A DNA stretch of 64,000 bases from assembly GCF_014050225.1 (NCBI RefSeq), contig NZ_JACFXV010000043.1, forward strand, positions 1 to 64,000. The letters run 5' to 3'. This document shows positions 1 through 8,269 of this stretch, piece by piece. The stretch is from Stappia albiluteola. Its GTDB lineage: Bacteria; Pseudomonadota; Alphaproteobacteria; Rhizobiales; Stappiaceae. The notes below the pieces were generated by a model that saw only the letters and a program-made list of their open reading frames with translations, made no database searches and was not told the origin of the DNA. The position numbers and the translations under genes are program-made. Each line of letters starts with the position of its first letter. The stretch's first letter is position 1.

Positions 1-6
1 GCTGAA

Positions 7-27
7 TTCACGAAACAAGTGCAACAC
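7..27 (+). repeat. IS30-family left inverted repeat
   Basis: It begins TTCACG and ends AAGTGCAACAC. The reverse complement of 1032-1052 carries the same two blocks around four mismatched centre bases. Confidence 0.8.
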
Positions 28-46
28 CTGCTAAGGTGTTGCCGCG

Positions 47-1051
47 ATGGGACAAAGTTACGATCAGTTGAGCCTGCGGGAGCGGGTAAAGATAGAGCTG
101 TGGCACCGGGAAGGGCGCTCGCTGCGCTGGATCGGACGGCAACTGGGTCGTTCGGCTGCCACGATCAGCCGCGAGTTGCGGCGCAATGCCAGGCCGACCA
201 AGCAGTGGTGCGGCAGCTATGACGGGGAACGGGCGCACGGACTGGCCCTCCGGCGCCGGCGCTGGGATGCCCGCTACAAGCTGGCACGCCAGCCGGCGCT
301 GCGCGACATGGTCAGGCAACGCCTTGCGATGGGACAGTCACCCGAACAGATCGCCGGCCGGCTGGCGCGCGAGCACGGTGGCACGCTCATCAGCCATGAG
401 TCCATCTACCGCTTCGTTTATCACCGCTCGGCGCAAAAGGATTACTGGCACCGCCTACTGCCGCGCGCCAAGAACCGCAGGGGCCGCCTGGGCCTGCGCG
501 GCGGCTCGTCCGTCAGCTTCATCAAGCTGCGCCGCCCGCTGGCCCAACGTCCCGCCGAGGCCGACGACAGGGCCACGCCGGGCCACTGGGAGGCCGACCT
601 CATGGCCTTTTCCCGCTATGGCCAGTATGTGCTGGTCACCCATGAGCGCAGCTCGCGCATCCTCACCATCGATCGGCTGTCGCGAAAGACCGCGCGCGCC
701 GTCGTCCAGGCCCTGGTTCAGCGCTTCGGTCCGCTGCCCCGCCTGTTGCGCCGGTCGCTCACCTTCGACAATGGCACGGAATTCGCCTTGCATTTCGAAC
801 TCACGGACAGGCTCGGCCTCGCCACCTTCTTCTGCGATCCGCACGCCCCCTGGCAGAAGGGTGGCATCGAGAATGCCATCGGCCGCATGCGCAAGATCTT
901 GCCGCGCAAGTCGGATCTGGCAACCATCGATCAAGGCCAAATCCGACAGTTGGTCGAGCACTACAACAATACCCCGCGCAAATGCCTTGCCTTCAGGACG
1001 CCGAATGAGGTCTTCTCGGAACTCCTCAACCGTGTTGCACTTCAAACGTGA
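47..1051 (+). CDS. IS30-family transposase
   Basis: A 334-residue DDE transposase that cuts and joins the IS ends. An N-terminal helix-turn-helix (about residues 26-45) precedes an integrase core with D184 (GHWEADL), D241 (TFDNGTEF) and E275 (KGGIENAIG), the IS30 DDE set. The frame is open throughout and the length is normal, so the enzyme looks intact. It reads in the same direction as the downstream phage-like cluster, whose first gene starts about 220 bases further on. Read-through from the IS could therefore affect that cluster, but this is inference. Confidence 0.93.
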   Translation: MGQSYDQLSLRERVKIELWHREGRSLRWIGRQLGRSAATISRELRRNARPTKQWCGSYDGERAHGLALRRRRWDARYKLARQPALRDMVRQRLAMGQSPEQIAGRLAREHGGTLISHESIYRFVYHRSAQKDYWHRLLPRAKNRRGRLGLRGGSSVSFIKLRRPLAQRPAEADDRATPGHWEADLMAFSRYGQYVLVTHERSSRILTIDRLSRKTARAVVQALVQRFGPLPRLLRRSLTFDNGTEFALHFELTDRLGLATFFCDPHAPWQKGGIENAIGRMRKILPRKSDLATIDQGQIRQLVEHYNNTPRKCLAFRTPNEVFSELLNRVALQT

Positions 1052-1052
1052 A
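1032..1052 (-). repeat. IS30-family right inverted repeat
   Basis: It contains GTGTTGCACTT followed by CGTGAA, the complement of the left end. The TGA stop of the transposase (1049-1051) lies within it. Confidence 0.8.
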
Positions 1053-1240
1053 CCCACCTCCCCGCCTGCGCGGGGATGACAGCCGAGTGTGGGGCAAGGA
1101 CTGCTCAGTACTTTGCCACGTCCGCGAAAATGGGCGTCCTGTAGCGGTCAGAACTGAAGATCCAAACGTAAAATCAGCCGCTTACTGGGTCTCCGCCTTC
1201 GCGGAGACGACAACCTGGAGCAGGGCGGCGGTGCGCTGAG
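1053..1240. repeat. Dispersed palindromic intergenic repeats next to the IS
   Basis: The gap between the IS and the first phage-like gene holds a short hairpin (CCCCGCCTGCGCGGGG), a GGGATGACA block, a GGACTGCTCAGTA block and a second hairpin (CTCCGCCTTCGCGGAG). The same blocks recur in the same order at 6686-6860, so this is a degenerate copy of a composite repeat. No gene is seen. Confidence 0.6.
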
Positions 1241-1273
1241 CTGCACGGCCGCGCTGGAGGGCTGGGGACAATC

Positions 1274-1963
1274 ATGACAATCGAAGAGAGGGACGCAATC
1301 CACGGCGGCGCGCTGCCGGGGGCAGGCGAAGCCGTGCCGGAGGCCATGGCGCAGCAACTGGGGGATGGCAAGGCCGCAAGTGTCGACAACCCGAAATCCG
1401 ACGAACGTACACCGCCCGGCCCCGACGACTGGGCAATGGCGCGGGCGCTCTACGAGATCGAGGGACTGCCCCTGACGGATATCGGGGCGCGGCTGGGCGT
1501 CAGCCGAGGCACGGTGCGCAGGCGGGTGCAGCAGGGCGGCTGGGTATCCCGCAAGGCGACGCAGTCGCTGCTCGACGCGGGCGAACCAAACGGCGTCGCA
1601 AGAATGGTGAGCCGCCTCTACCGCGCGTTCGAGACGGAGATCCTGCGGCTTGAGCGGCGGCTTCTTGCCGACCCGTACGAGGGGGCGGCGGACGGGCCGC
1701 AGGCCGATGCGGCGGCGGAGGCGGAGAAGACGGCCAGGACGCTGGCAAGCCTTGCCCGAACGCTCGACATGCTGATCGAGCTCAGGAAGGCGCAGCCGCA
1801 AGGAACAGACGAGGAAGCGAGGACCGCCGATGACCTGCGCCAGGAGCTTCAGGAACGGCTTGGCCGCCTCGGCGAGGGCGGGGACGCTGGCGAAATTCCT
1901 GGCGGGCCTGACGGCTGCGGAACTGGCCTTTCTGAAGACGGACTGGCCGATCTGGGCGCATGA
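1274..1963 (+). CDS. GTA small terminase-like protein (g1)
   Basis: A 229-residue protein with a central helix-turn-helix (around LTDIGARLGVSRGTVRRR) and a charged, helical C-terminal half. It sits directly before the large terminase, in the position of g1 (small terminase) of RcGTA-type gene transfer agents. Small terminases recognise DNA and feed it to the packaging motor; in GTAs recognition is thought to be nearly sequence-independent. The C-terminus overlaps the next gene by 134 bases in another frame, so either this end or the terminase start is uncertain. The identification rests on the HTH and on synteny, because the family diverges fast. Confidence 0.7.
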   Translation: MTIEERDAIHGGALPGAGEAVPEAMAQQLGDGKAASVDNPKSDERTPPGPDDWAMARALYEIEGLPLTDIGARLGVSRGTVRRRVQQGGWVSRKATQSLLDAGEPNGVARMVSRLYRAFETEILRLERRLLADPYEGAADGPQADAAAEAEKTARTLASLARTLDMLIELRKAQPQGTDEEARTADDLRQELQERLGRLGEGGDAGEIPGGPDGCGTGLSEDGLADLGA

Positions 1964-3161
1964 CCATCAACTGCCGCCCGGCGGCGACTGGCGGGTATGG
2001 ATGCTGGTCGGCGGGCGCGGCGCGGGCAAGACGCGCGCCGGCGCGGAATGGGTGCGCGCGCTGGCCGAAGGCGCGGGCTGGGCGACGGCAGAGCCGGCGG
2101 GGCGCATCGCCCTGGTCGGAGAAACGCTGGCCGATGTGCGCGAGGTGATGGTGGAGGGGATTTCCGGCATCCTGAGCGTGCATGGCCGGATCAACCGGCC
2201 GGAATGGCAGCCGTCGCGCCGCCGGCTGGAATGGCCGAACGGCGCGGTGGCGATGGCGTTTTCGTCGGAGGATCCGGAGGCGCTGCGCGGGCCGCAATTC
2301 GACGCGGCCTGGTGCGACGAACTGGCCAAGTGGCGCTACGCGGAAGACTGCTTCGACATGCTGCAATTCGCGCTCAGGCTCGGCGAGCGCCCGCGCCAGC
2401 TGGTGACGACGACGCCAAGGCCGGTGCCGCTGGTCAAGCGGCTGCTGGGCGACCCGGAAACGGCGGTGACGCGGGCGGCAACCTCCGCCAACGCGGCCAA
2501 TCTGGCGCCGGATTTCCTGAAAGCCATGCGCAAGGCCTATGCGGGCACCAGGCTCGGACGGCAGGAACTGGAAGGCGAGCTGATCGACGACCGGCCCGAC
2601 GCGCTCTGGCAGCGCGGCGCGATCGAACGGATGCGGGTGGCGTGTGCGCCGGACCTGCAGCGCATCGTGGTCGCCGTCGATCCGCCCGCCTCCTCGGGCA
2701 AGCGGTCCGACGCCTGCGGCATCGTGGTGGCCGGACTGGCAGCCGATGGCACGGCCTATGTGCTGGCAGACGAAAGCGTGACGCAGGCGCGGCCCGCCGA
2801 CTGGGGCGCGGCGGCGATCGCAGCCTATCGCCGCTTCGAGGCCGACGGCCTGGTCGCCGAGGTCAACCAGGGCGGCGAGATGGTGTCGGCGATCATCGGC
2901 GGCATCGATGCCGGCGTGCCGGTTAAGGCGATCCGGGCGACGCGCGGCAAGTGGCTGCGCGCCGAGCCGGTGGCGCTGCTCTACGAGCAGGGCCGGGTGC
3001 GGCATGTGGGAACCCTGCCGGAACTGGAGGACGAGATGGCGGATTTCGGCCGCAAGGGCCTTTCCTCCGGCCGCTCACCCGACCGGCTGGACGCGCTGGT
3101 GCACGGCTTGAGCGAACTGATGCTGGCGACAGGCGCCAAGCCGAGGCTGCGGCAGCTCTGA
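1830..3161 (+). CDS. GTA large terminase subunit (g2)
   Basis: A 443-residue packaging ATPase/nuclease that pumps host DNA into the capsid. Visible motifs are Walker A GGRGAGKT at 61-68, a Walker B-like segment ending in D163-E164 (FDAAWCDE), the coupling motif VTTTPRP, and a C-terminal RNase H-type nuclease domain starting near VAVDPPASSGK with its metal-binding aspartate. Length and order fit RcGTA g2. The ATG at 1830 is the longest choice. The conserved segment begins near AAELAFLKTDWPIWA (about residue 30), so the true start cannot be much later. No frameshift is seen. Confidence 0.9.
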   Translation: MTCARSFRNGLAASARAGTLAKFLAGLTAAELAFLKTDWPIWAHDHQLPPGGDWRVWMLVGGRGAGKTRAGAEWVRALAEGAGWATAEPAGRIALVGETLADVREVMVEGISGILSVHGRINRPEWQPSRRRLEWPNGAVAMAFSSEDPEALRGPQFDAAWCDELAKWRYAEDCFDMLQFALRLGERPRQLVTTTPRPVPLVKRLLGDPETAVTRAATSANAANLAPDFLKAMRKAYAGTRLGRQELEGELIDDRPDALWQRGAIERMRVACAPDLQRIVVAVDPPASSGKRSDACGIVVAGLAADGTAYVLADESVTQARPADWGAAAIAAYRRFEADGLVAEVNQGGEMVSAIIGGIDAGVPVKAIRATRGKWLRAEPVALLYEQGRVRHVGTLPELEDEMADFGRKGLSSGRSPDRLDALVHGLSELMLATGAKPRLRQL

Positions 3162-3228
3162 AGGTTGAATCGATTTCTCAACGGCTTGAATCCGTTTTTC
3201 AGAACGGCGCGAATTTGCGAGAAAAATC

Positions 3229-4404
3229 ATGATCTTGAGACGACTGTTTGAATCTGTTTCGGCTCGGCCCGACGACATCAAAGCCTCGAAGGCCGGGCCG
3301 CTGGTGGCCCTGCAGGGCGCGGGGCGGGCAGTGTGGACGCCGCGCGACTATGCAGCGCTTGCCCGCGAGGGCTATGCCCGCAACCCGGTGGTTCACCGCT
3401 CGGTGCGTTTGATCGCCGAAGCGGCGGCCAGCGTGCCGATGGTGCTCTATGACGGCGAGCGGGAACTCGACCGCCATCCGCTGCTGGAGCTTCTTGCCCG
3501 GCCCAATCCGGCGGCGACGGGCGCGGGCCTGATGGAGGAGGTGTACGGGCATCTGCTGGTGGCGGGAAACGCTTATCTGGAGCGGGTGAACCTGGAGGGG
3601 CGGGTGCGGGAACTGCATGCGCTGCGGCCGGACCGGGTGCGGATCGTGCCGGGCGCGGACGGCTGGCCGGAGGCCTATGACTACACGGTCTCGGGGCGCA
3701 CGGTGCGGTTCAGTCGGGAGGCAGGCGGCGGCCTGCCGGTGCTGCACCTGAAAATCTTCCATCCGCTCAACGACCATTACGGCTTCGCGCCGATCGAGGC
3801 GGCGCAGATGAGCCTCGACATCCACAATGCGGCGAGCAACTGGAACAAGGCGCTGCTCGACAATGCGGCGCGGCCCTCCGGCGCGCTGGTCTATGGCGCG
3901 GGCGAGGCGGCGAACCTGTCGGACGACCAGTTCGAGCGGCTGAAGACGGAGCTGGAAGCGGGCTACCAGGGCGCGCGCAATGCCGGGCGGCCGTTGCTGC
4001 TGGAAGGCGGACTCGACTGGAAGCCGATGGGTCTTGCGCCCAAGGACATGGATTTCATCGAGGCGAAGAACCAGGCGGCGCGGGAAATCGCGCTCGCCTT
4101 CGGCGTGCCGCCGATGCTGCTGGGCATACCGGGCGACAACACTTTCGCCAACTACCAGGAGGCGAACCGTGCCTTCTGGCGCCAAAGCGTGCTGCCGCTG
4201 GCAACCCGCGCACTGGATGCCGTCGGGCGATGGCTTTCGCCCGCCTTCGGCGAGGGGCTGCGGCTTGCGCCCGATCCAGACCGGGTGGAGGCGCTGTCGG
4301 TGGAGCGCGAGGCGCTGTGGCGGCGGGTGGAGGCGGCAAGCTTCCTCAGCCGCGACGAGAAGCGCGTCGCCGTCGGCTACGGCGTCGAGGAAGGCGGCGC
4401 GTGA
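3229..4404 (+). CDS. GTA portal protein (g3), HK97 type
   Basis: A 391-residue HK97-family portal. In phages and GTAs it forms a dodecameric ring at one capsid vertex through which DNA passes, and docks the terminase and the head-tail connector. Family features are the N-terminal SVRLIAEAAASVPMVLY region, HPLLELLARPNP and the C-terminal LGIPGDNTFANYQEANRAFW segment typical of this family. The TGA stop overlaps the ATG of the next small gene, indicating translational coupling. Length is normal and the gene looks intact. Confidence 0.92.
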   Translation: MILRRLFESVSARPDDIKASKAGPLVALQGAGRAVWTPRDYAALAREGYARNPVVHRSVRLIAEAAASVPMVLYDGERELDRHPLLELLARPNPAATGAGLMEEVYGHLLVAGNAYLERVNLEGRVRELHALRPDRVRIVPGADGWPEAYDYTVSGRTVRFSREAGGGLPVLHLKIFHPLNDHYGFAPIEAAQMSLDIHNAASNWNKALLDNAARPSGALVYGAGEAANLSDDQFERLKTELEAGYQGARNAGRPLLLEGGLDWKPMGLAPKDMDFIEAKNQAAREIALAFGVPPMLLGIPGDNTFANYQEANRAFWRQSVLPLATRALDAVGRWLSPAFGEGLRLAPDPDRVEALSVEREALWRRVEAASFLSRDEKRVAVGYGVEEGGA

Positions 4405-4601
4405 TGGAGGAGGTGACGCGCCTCATCGCCGAGAAGGGCGATCTCGCCCACCTGGTGCTGTTCCTGTGGGCAAGCTCGGCATCCGCGCTGTCCTTGATGC
4501 TGCTTCGGGAGATTTCGGCCTCGAACCGCCGCTTCAACGATTTCGTCCAGGCGATCGCACGGCTCAACCGGCTGTTCTCCGCGCTCGACGGCGAGGGGTG
4601 A
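4404..4601 (+). CDS. Small GTA protein, g3.5-like
   Basis: A 65-residue protein whose ATG overlaps the portal stop (TGATG). It has a short hydrophobic stretch (HLVLFLWASSASALSLMLL) that could be a membrane segment, then a charged helical C-terminus. RcGTA-type clusters carry a small gene (g3.5) here with no settled role. A longer reading frame extends upstream into the portal gene, but the overlapping start fits the coupled-gene pattern of this cluster. Function unknown. Confidence 0.65.
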   Translation: MEEVTRLIAEKGDLAHLVLFLWASSASALSLMLLREISASNRRFNDFVQAIARLNRLFSALDGEG

Positions 4602-4611
4602 GATTGGAGGG

Positions 4612-4690
4612 TGCGGGCTTGCGCCCGCGCCGATTTCCGGATCCCGGATCGGCGCTCGGCTTCGCCTCGCTTGTCCGGGATGACCGGGCA
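4612..4690. repeat. Intergenic palindromic repeat, family A, copy 1
   Basis: It starts with the hairpin GCGGGCTTGCGCCCGC, then GATTTCCGGATCCCGG, a short second hairpin and GGGATGACCGG. Very similar blocks occur at 6618-6697 and 16113-16189, all in gaps of the same phage-like cluster or at its end. Confidence 0.7.
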
Positions 4691-4728
4691 CGGGGCAACA
4701 GTCCGACAATCAACGAAAGGAGAGAACC

Positions 4729-4842
4729 ATGTCGCATCGTGGCAGGGCGGAGGCAGGTCGCGCCCATGAGGGACATCGCGCGGTCTTCGCAAGGTTTGCG
4801 TTGAGCGTGGCGCGGCTGTTGCGCCGGCAGGCTCTGGCGTGA
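4729..4842 (+). CDS. Possible 37-residue peptide coupled to the prohead protease
   Basis: A 37-codon ORF with ATG at 4729, preceded by the good ribosome-binding site AAAGGAGA. It encodes a very basic, His/Arg-rich peptide (MSHRGRAEAGRAHEGHRAVF, then a short helix). Its TGA (4840-4842) overlaps the GTG start of the protease (4839) as GTGA, the arrangement seen elsewhere in the cluster. It could be a real minor protein or simply a translated leader that delivers ribosomes to the weak GTG. I know of no homologue. Confidence 0.4.
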   Translation: MSHRGRAEAGRAHEGHRAVFARFALSVARLLRRQALA

Positions 4843-5357
4843 GCGGCCGCATCCCGGCGCCCGCCTTCCGCATCAAGGGCTATGCAAGCCTGTTCGGCAT
4901 CGCCGACGAGGGCGGCGACACGGTGATGGCGGGCGCCTTCCGCCGCAGCCTGCGCCAGCGCAGCGCTTCCGGCATCCGCTTCCTGTGGCAGCACGATCCG
5001 GCGCGGCCGATCGGCGTGTGGGAGGAGATGCGCGAGGATGAGCGCGGGCTTTTCGTTCGCGGGTCGCTGATCGCCGGACTGCCGCTGGCCGACGAGGCGC
5101 GGCTGCTGATCCGGGCCGGCGCGGTGGACGGGCTTTCGATCGGCTTTCGCGCCCGCAACGCGCTGCGAGATCCGAGATCCGGCACGCGCCGCCTCTACGA
5201 CATCGATCTTTGGGAAATCTCGCTGGTGACCTTTCCCCAGCAGAGCTTCGCCAGGCTCGACACCCGCTCCGCCGAGCTTGCGGCGGAAGCGGAATTTTCA
5301 CCCGCAGCCCGCGCCATCTGCCGGGCCTCTCTTACACTGGAGTATTGCGACACATGA
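4839..5357 (+). CDS. GTA prohead protease (g4)
   Basis: A 172-residue HK97-type (U35) maturation protease that trims the N-terminal scaffold segment of the capsid protein during head assembly. Features are the N-terminal GYASLFGIADEGGDTVMAGAF block, the catalytic-type histidine in WQHDPARPIG, the serine in VDGLSIGF and the acidic residue in DLWEISLVTFP. The GTG start at 4839 overlaps the stop of a 37-codon upstream ORF that has a strong ribosome-binding site. The stop overlaps the capsid start (ATGA). Confidence 0.9.
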   Translation: MSGRIPAPAFRIKGYASLFGIADEGGDTVMAGAFRRSLRQRSASGIRFLWQHDPARPIGVWEEMREDERGLFVRGSLIAGLPLADEARLLIRAGAVDGLSIGFRARNALRDPRSGTRRLYDIDLWEISLVTFPQQSFARLDTRSAELAAEAEFSPAARAICRASLTLEYCDT

Positions 5358-6616
5358 TCGATCTTGAACGGGCAATGGCCGGCGGAACCGAGACGAAGGC
5401 GGCCGAGGGCGAGTTGAAGCGGGCGGTGGAAGACCTGCAGCGCACCTTCCAGGTCTATTGCGAGGCCAATGACGAGCGGCTGGCCGACATCGAGACGCGC
5501 GCCTCCGACGACGTGGTAACGGGCGAGAAACTGGCCCGTATCGACGCCGCGCTCGACCGGCAGAAGCGCCAGCTCGACGACCTGATGCTGAAGGGCCGGC
5601 GGCCGATGCGCGAGGAGAGGGACGAGCTGCGCTTGCGGGGAGTGTCGCTGGAGCACAAGGCCGCCTTCGACGCCTATGTGCGCGGCGGCGGCGAGGACGG
5701 GCTGAAGGGACTGGAACAGAAGGCGCTTTCGGTCGGCTCCGACGCCGATGGCGGCTATCTGGTTCCGGAAGAGACGGAGACGGCGATCCTGACCAGGCTT
5801 GCCAGCGTCTCGCCGATCCGCGCGATCGCCGGCCTGAGGCAGGTGTCGGCCAGCGTCTTCAAGAAGCCCTTCTCGATCTCCGGGCCGCAGACGGGCTGGG
5901 TGGGCGAAACGGCGGCGCGGCCGCAGACAAACGGGCCGACGCTGGCCGAACTCGCCTTCCCGACCATGGAGCTCTACGCCATGCCGGCGGCAACCGCGAC
6001 GCTGCTTGACGATGCCGCCGTCGACGTCGACCAGTGGATCGCCGAGGAGGTGGAGACGGCCTTCGCCGAGCAGGAAGGTGCTGCCTTCATCAACGGCGAC
6101 GGCGTCAACAAGCCGCGCGGTTTCCTCGACTATCCGCGCGTCGACGAGGCGATGTGGAGCTGGGGGAATATCGGCGAGGTGGCGAGCGGAGCGGCGGGCG
6201 CCTTTCCGGCAACCGACCCGGCGGACAGGCTGATCGACCTCGTCTATGCGCTGAAGAGCGGCTACCGGCAGAACGGCCGCTTCGTCATGAACCGCCGCAC
6301 GCAGGCGGCCGTGCGCAAGCTGAAGGACGGCGACGGCAACTATATCTGGCAGCCGCCGGCAACGGCCAACGCCCCGGCAACGCTGATGAGTTTTCCGGTG
6401 ACGGAAGCCGAGGACATGCCCGACATCGCCGACGGCGCGGCGGCGATCGCCTTCGGCGACTTCCGACGCGGCTACCTGGTCGTCGACCGCACCGGCGTGC
6501 GCATCCTGCGCGACCCCTATTCGGCCAAGCCCTACGTGCTGTTCTACACCACGAAGCGCGTGGGCGGCGGCGTGCAGGATTTCGACGCGATCAAGCTGCT
6601 GAACTTCAGGGCGTAA
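5354..6616 (+). CDS. GTA major capsid protein (g5), HK97 fold
   Basis: A 420-residue precursor that builds the head. Residues 1 to about 122 form a charged coiled-coil scaffold (delta) domain. The mature part probably starts at A124 after EQK, just before the conserved GSDADGGYLVPEE, as in RcGTA where the protease removes a similar N-terminal piece. The remainder has the HK97-like FPTMELYAMPAATATLLDDA and FGDFRRGYLVVDR segments. I chose ATG 5354 because it overlaps the protease stop (ATGA); a frame extending back to 5210 lies inside the protease gene. Confidence 0.92.
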   Translation: MIDLERAMAGGTETKAAEGELKRAVEDLQRTFQVYCEANDERLADIETRASDDVVTGEKLARIDAALDRQKRQLDDLMLKGRRPMREERDELRLRGVSLEHKAAFDAYVRGGGEDGLKGLEQKALSVGSDADGGYLVPEETETAILTRLASVSPIRAIAGLRQVSASVFKKPFSISGPQTGWVGETAARPQTNGPTLAELAFPTMELYAMPAATATLLDDAAVDVDQWIAEEVETAFAEQEGAAFINGDGVNKPRGFLDYPRVDEAMWSWGNIGEVASGAAGAFPATDPADRLIDLVYALKSGYRQNGRFVMNRRTQAAVRKLKDGDGNYIWQPPATANAPATLMSFPVTEAEDMPDIADGAAAIAFGDFRRGYLVVDRTGVRILRDPYSAKPYVLFYTTKRVGGGVQDFDAIKLLNFRA

Positions 6617-6617
6617 G

Positions 6618-6697
6618 GCGCGGGCTTGCGCCCGCACTGATTTCCGGGTCCCGGCTCTCGCCATGCGCTGTCGCGCATGGCCAAGGCGGGATGACGG
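6618..6697. repeat. Intergenic palindromic repeat, family A, copy 2
   Basis: It begins GCGGGCTTGCGCCCGC and continues TGATTTCCGGGTCCCGG, a hairpin CCATGCGCTGTCGCGCATGG and GGGATGACGG. It follows the capsid stop and could act as a transcript-stabilising or terminating structure, since capsid protein is needed in excess. Confidence 0.7.
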
Positions 6698-6860
6698 CGG
6701 AGGGTGGAGTAAGGGCTGCTCAGCAGGCTGTCATGCCCACGAAGGTGGGCATCCAGTATCCGCCGATGCTTGAGGTTTAGCCGCAGGCGCATGTGTTTAC
6801 TGGATCCCCGGTCGAGCCGGGGATGACACCTGCGTTCGCGGTAAGCACTGGCCCAACCCT
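6698..6860. repeat. Composite dispersed repeat downstream of the capsid gene
   Basis: Successive small palindromes: GCCCACGAAGGTGGGC near 6733, and GATCCCCGGTCGAGCCGGGG near 6802 followed by ATGACA. Block order (GGGCTGCTCAG, TGGGCATCCAG, a TTACTGG-like block, GGATGACA) matches the degenerate copy at 1053-1240. The remaining stretch to 6972 shows no gene; it ends with a ribosome-binding site for the next gene. Confidence 0.6.
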
Positions 6861-6972
6861 CAGCCGTCATCTCGCACCAATGAGGACGAAGTCCGAACGC
6901 GATGCGGGATCCGGATATCGCTCGTGCGCTAGCCGCGTCCTCATTTCCACCTCCCAACCTTCCGGAGACATC

Positions 6973-7533
6973 ATGACATCGATCATCACGACGCCGCCGG
7001 CGATCGAGCCGGTGACGATCGCCGACGCGCGCCTGCACCTGAGGGTCACGCACACGGACGAGGACGCGCTGATTTCCAGGCTGATCGAAGCGGCGCGTGC
7101 CCATGTGGAACAGGCGACGCGGCGCGCGCTGATCACCCAGGGCTGGCGGCTCTATCTCGACGCCTGGCCGCCGGGGCGGATCATCCGCCTGCCCGTCAGC
7201 CCGGTGCAGCGCATCGACGCGGTCACCGTCTATGACGCCGACGGCATGCCGGTCGCGCTGGATCCCGGCGCCTATACGCTGGACGGAGCGTCGAGCCCCG
7301 CCCGCGTCAGGGTGCATGCGGGCGCGCCGGCCGCCGCAAACGGCGTCGAGATCGACTTCATCGCCGGCTACGGCGACGAGGCCGGCAGCGTGCCGGCGGC
7401 GCTTGTGCAGGCGATCCTGCTCCTCGTCGGCCAGTGGTACGAGTTCCGCGAGGCCGGCAGCGAGCTTGCGACGGCGGGCATCCCCTTCGGATTCGATGCG
7501 CTGACGGCCGGCTACCGGGCGCCGCGCCTATGA
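6973..7533 (+). CDS. GTA head-tail connector protein (g6)
   Basis: A 186-residue protein of the phage connector/phiE125 gp8-like family. Such proteins form the adaptor ring under the portal. Features are the N-terminal helical part ARLHLRVTHTDEDALISRLIEAARAHVEQATRRALITQGW, the beta-rich middle (IRLPVSPVQRIDAVTVYD) and the C-terminal helix LVQAILLLVGQWYEFRE. ATG 6973 is chosen because TCCGGAGA lies about 8 bases upstream; longer in-frame versions run into repeat sequence. The stop overlaps g7. Confidence 0.88.
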   Translation: MTSIITTPPAIEPVTIADARLHLRVTHTDEDALISRLIEAARAHVEQATRRALITQGWRLYLDAWPPGRIIRLPVSPVQRIDAVTVYDADGMPVALDPGAYTLDGASSPARVRVHAGAPAAANGVEIDFIAGYGDEAGSVPAALVQAILLLVGQWYEFREAGSELATAGIPFGFDALTAGYRAPRL

Positions 7534-7850
7534 GAGGGGCGGCGCATTTCGATCGTGCGATGCGGCTGGAACGCCCCGAACGGGTGGAAGCCGGCGACGG
7601 CGAGGCGAGCCTCGTCTTCCATCCAGAAGGCACGGTCTGGGTCGCGCTCGCGCAGCCAGGCTTTTCCGAAAGGGTGACGGGCGAGCGGCTTTCTTCCCGC
7701 GTCACCCATCGCGCGAGGATGCGGGCGGGGCCGGCGGTCGCGGCGGGCTGGCGGCTCGTGGACGGGCAATCCGCCTTCACGGTGGTGTCGGCGGGACGCG
7801 GACAAAGGCGCGGCGAGACGGAACTCCTGCTGAAGGAGGATGAGGAATGA
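7530..7850 (+). CDS. GTA head-tail adaptor / head closure protein (g7)
   Basis: A 106-residue, mostly beta protein placed between the connector and the tail terminator, as in RcGTA g7 (phage head-tail joining family). The motif around FSERVTGERLSSRVTHRARMR followed by GWRLVDGQSAFTVVSAG fits this family. Start ATG 7530 overlaps the g6 stop (ATGA), and its own stop overlaps g8 (ATGA). The small size and beta pattern make the assignment depend partly on position. Confidence 0.82.
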   Translation: MRGAAHFDRAMRLERPERVEAGDGEASLVFHPEGTVWVALAQPGFSERVTGERLSSRVTHRARMRAGPAVAAGWRLVDGQSAFTVVSAGRGQRRGETELLLKEDEE

Positions 7851-8251
7851 GCGCGGAAATCGCGCTGCGCGCCGCCATCCTCACGCGCTTGAAGGGGGAT
7901 GCGGGCTTTGCGGCGGCGCTCGGCGGGGAACGCGTCTTCGACGGCGCGCCGCAGCGCCAGTCGTTTCCCTTCGCCTTTCTCGCCGAAGTGACGGCGGCGC
8001 CGCTCGATGCGGATGCGGGCGATGCGGAGGAGTTGCGGCTGACGATCGCGGTGCTTTCCAGAGCCGCAACGCGTGGCGAGACGGCCGGAGCGCTTGACGC
8101 GATCCGGGAGGGACTGGCGGTGCTCGACCCCGATCTCGGGGGCTACCGGCTCGCCAACCTGACGGTGACATCGGCGGCAACGGAGCGGCTCAACGACGGA
8201 CGAACCTGGCGCGGCACGCTTCGGCTGCGCGCGGTCTGCGAGCCGGCGTGA
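7847..8251 (+). CDS. GTA tail terminator protein (g8), DUF3168 family
   Basis: A 134-residue protein of the DUF3168 family, whose members cap the tail tube and fix its length at the head-proximal end. Typical features are the N-terminal helix EIALRAAILTRLKGDAGFAAAL, RVFDGAPQRQSFPFAFLAEV, and the C-terminal strands LTVTSAATERLNDGRTWRGTLRLR read across two segments. It overlaps g7 by four bases, and an 18-base gap separates it from the tail tube gene. Confidence 0.87.
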   Translation: MSAEIALRAAILTRLKGDAGFAAALGGERVFDGAPQRQSFPFAFLAEVTAAPLDADAGDAEELRLTIAVLSRAATRGETAGALDAIREGLAVLDPDLGGYRLANLTVTSAATERLNDGRTWRGTLRLRAVCEPA

Positions 8252-8269
8252 CAGGGAAAGGAACGGCAA

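Larger units (their letters stand above)
7..1052 (+). mobile_element. IS30-family insertion sequence, apparently complete
   Basis: One transposase gene lies between imperfect terminal inverted repeats at 7-27 and 1032-1052, which match at 17 of 21 positions. The transposase stop codon lies inside the right repeat. The length of about 1.05 kb is usual for compact IS30 elements. No convincing 2-3 bp target duplication is visible: the flanks read GAA on the left and CCC on the right. The right end abuts a palindromic intergenic repeat, which fits the known preference of IS30-type elements for symmetric targets. The left flank is only 6 bases in this window, so the insertion context is incomplete. 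Confidence 0.85.

Noticed and set aside
1-1060. Target site duplication of the IS
   Set aside because: The three bases outside each end differ (GAA and CCC), and only six bases of left flank are available.
5195-6664. 489-codon minus-strand ORF
   Set aside because: It is the shadow of the major capsid gene; the capsid reading is supported by synteny and motifs.
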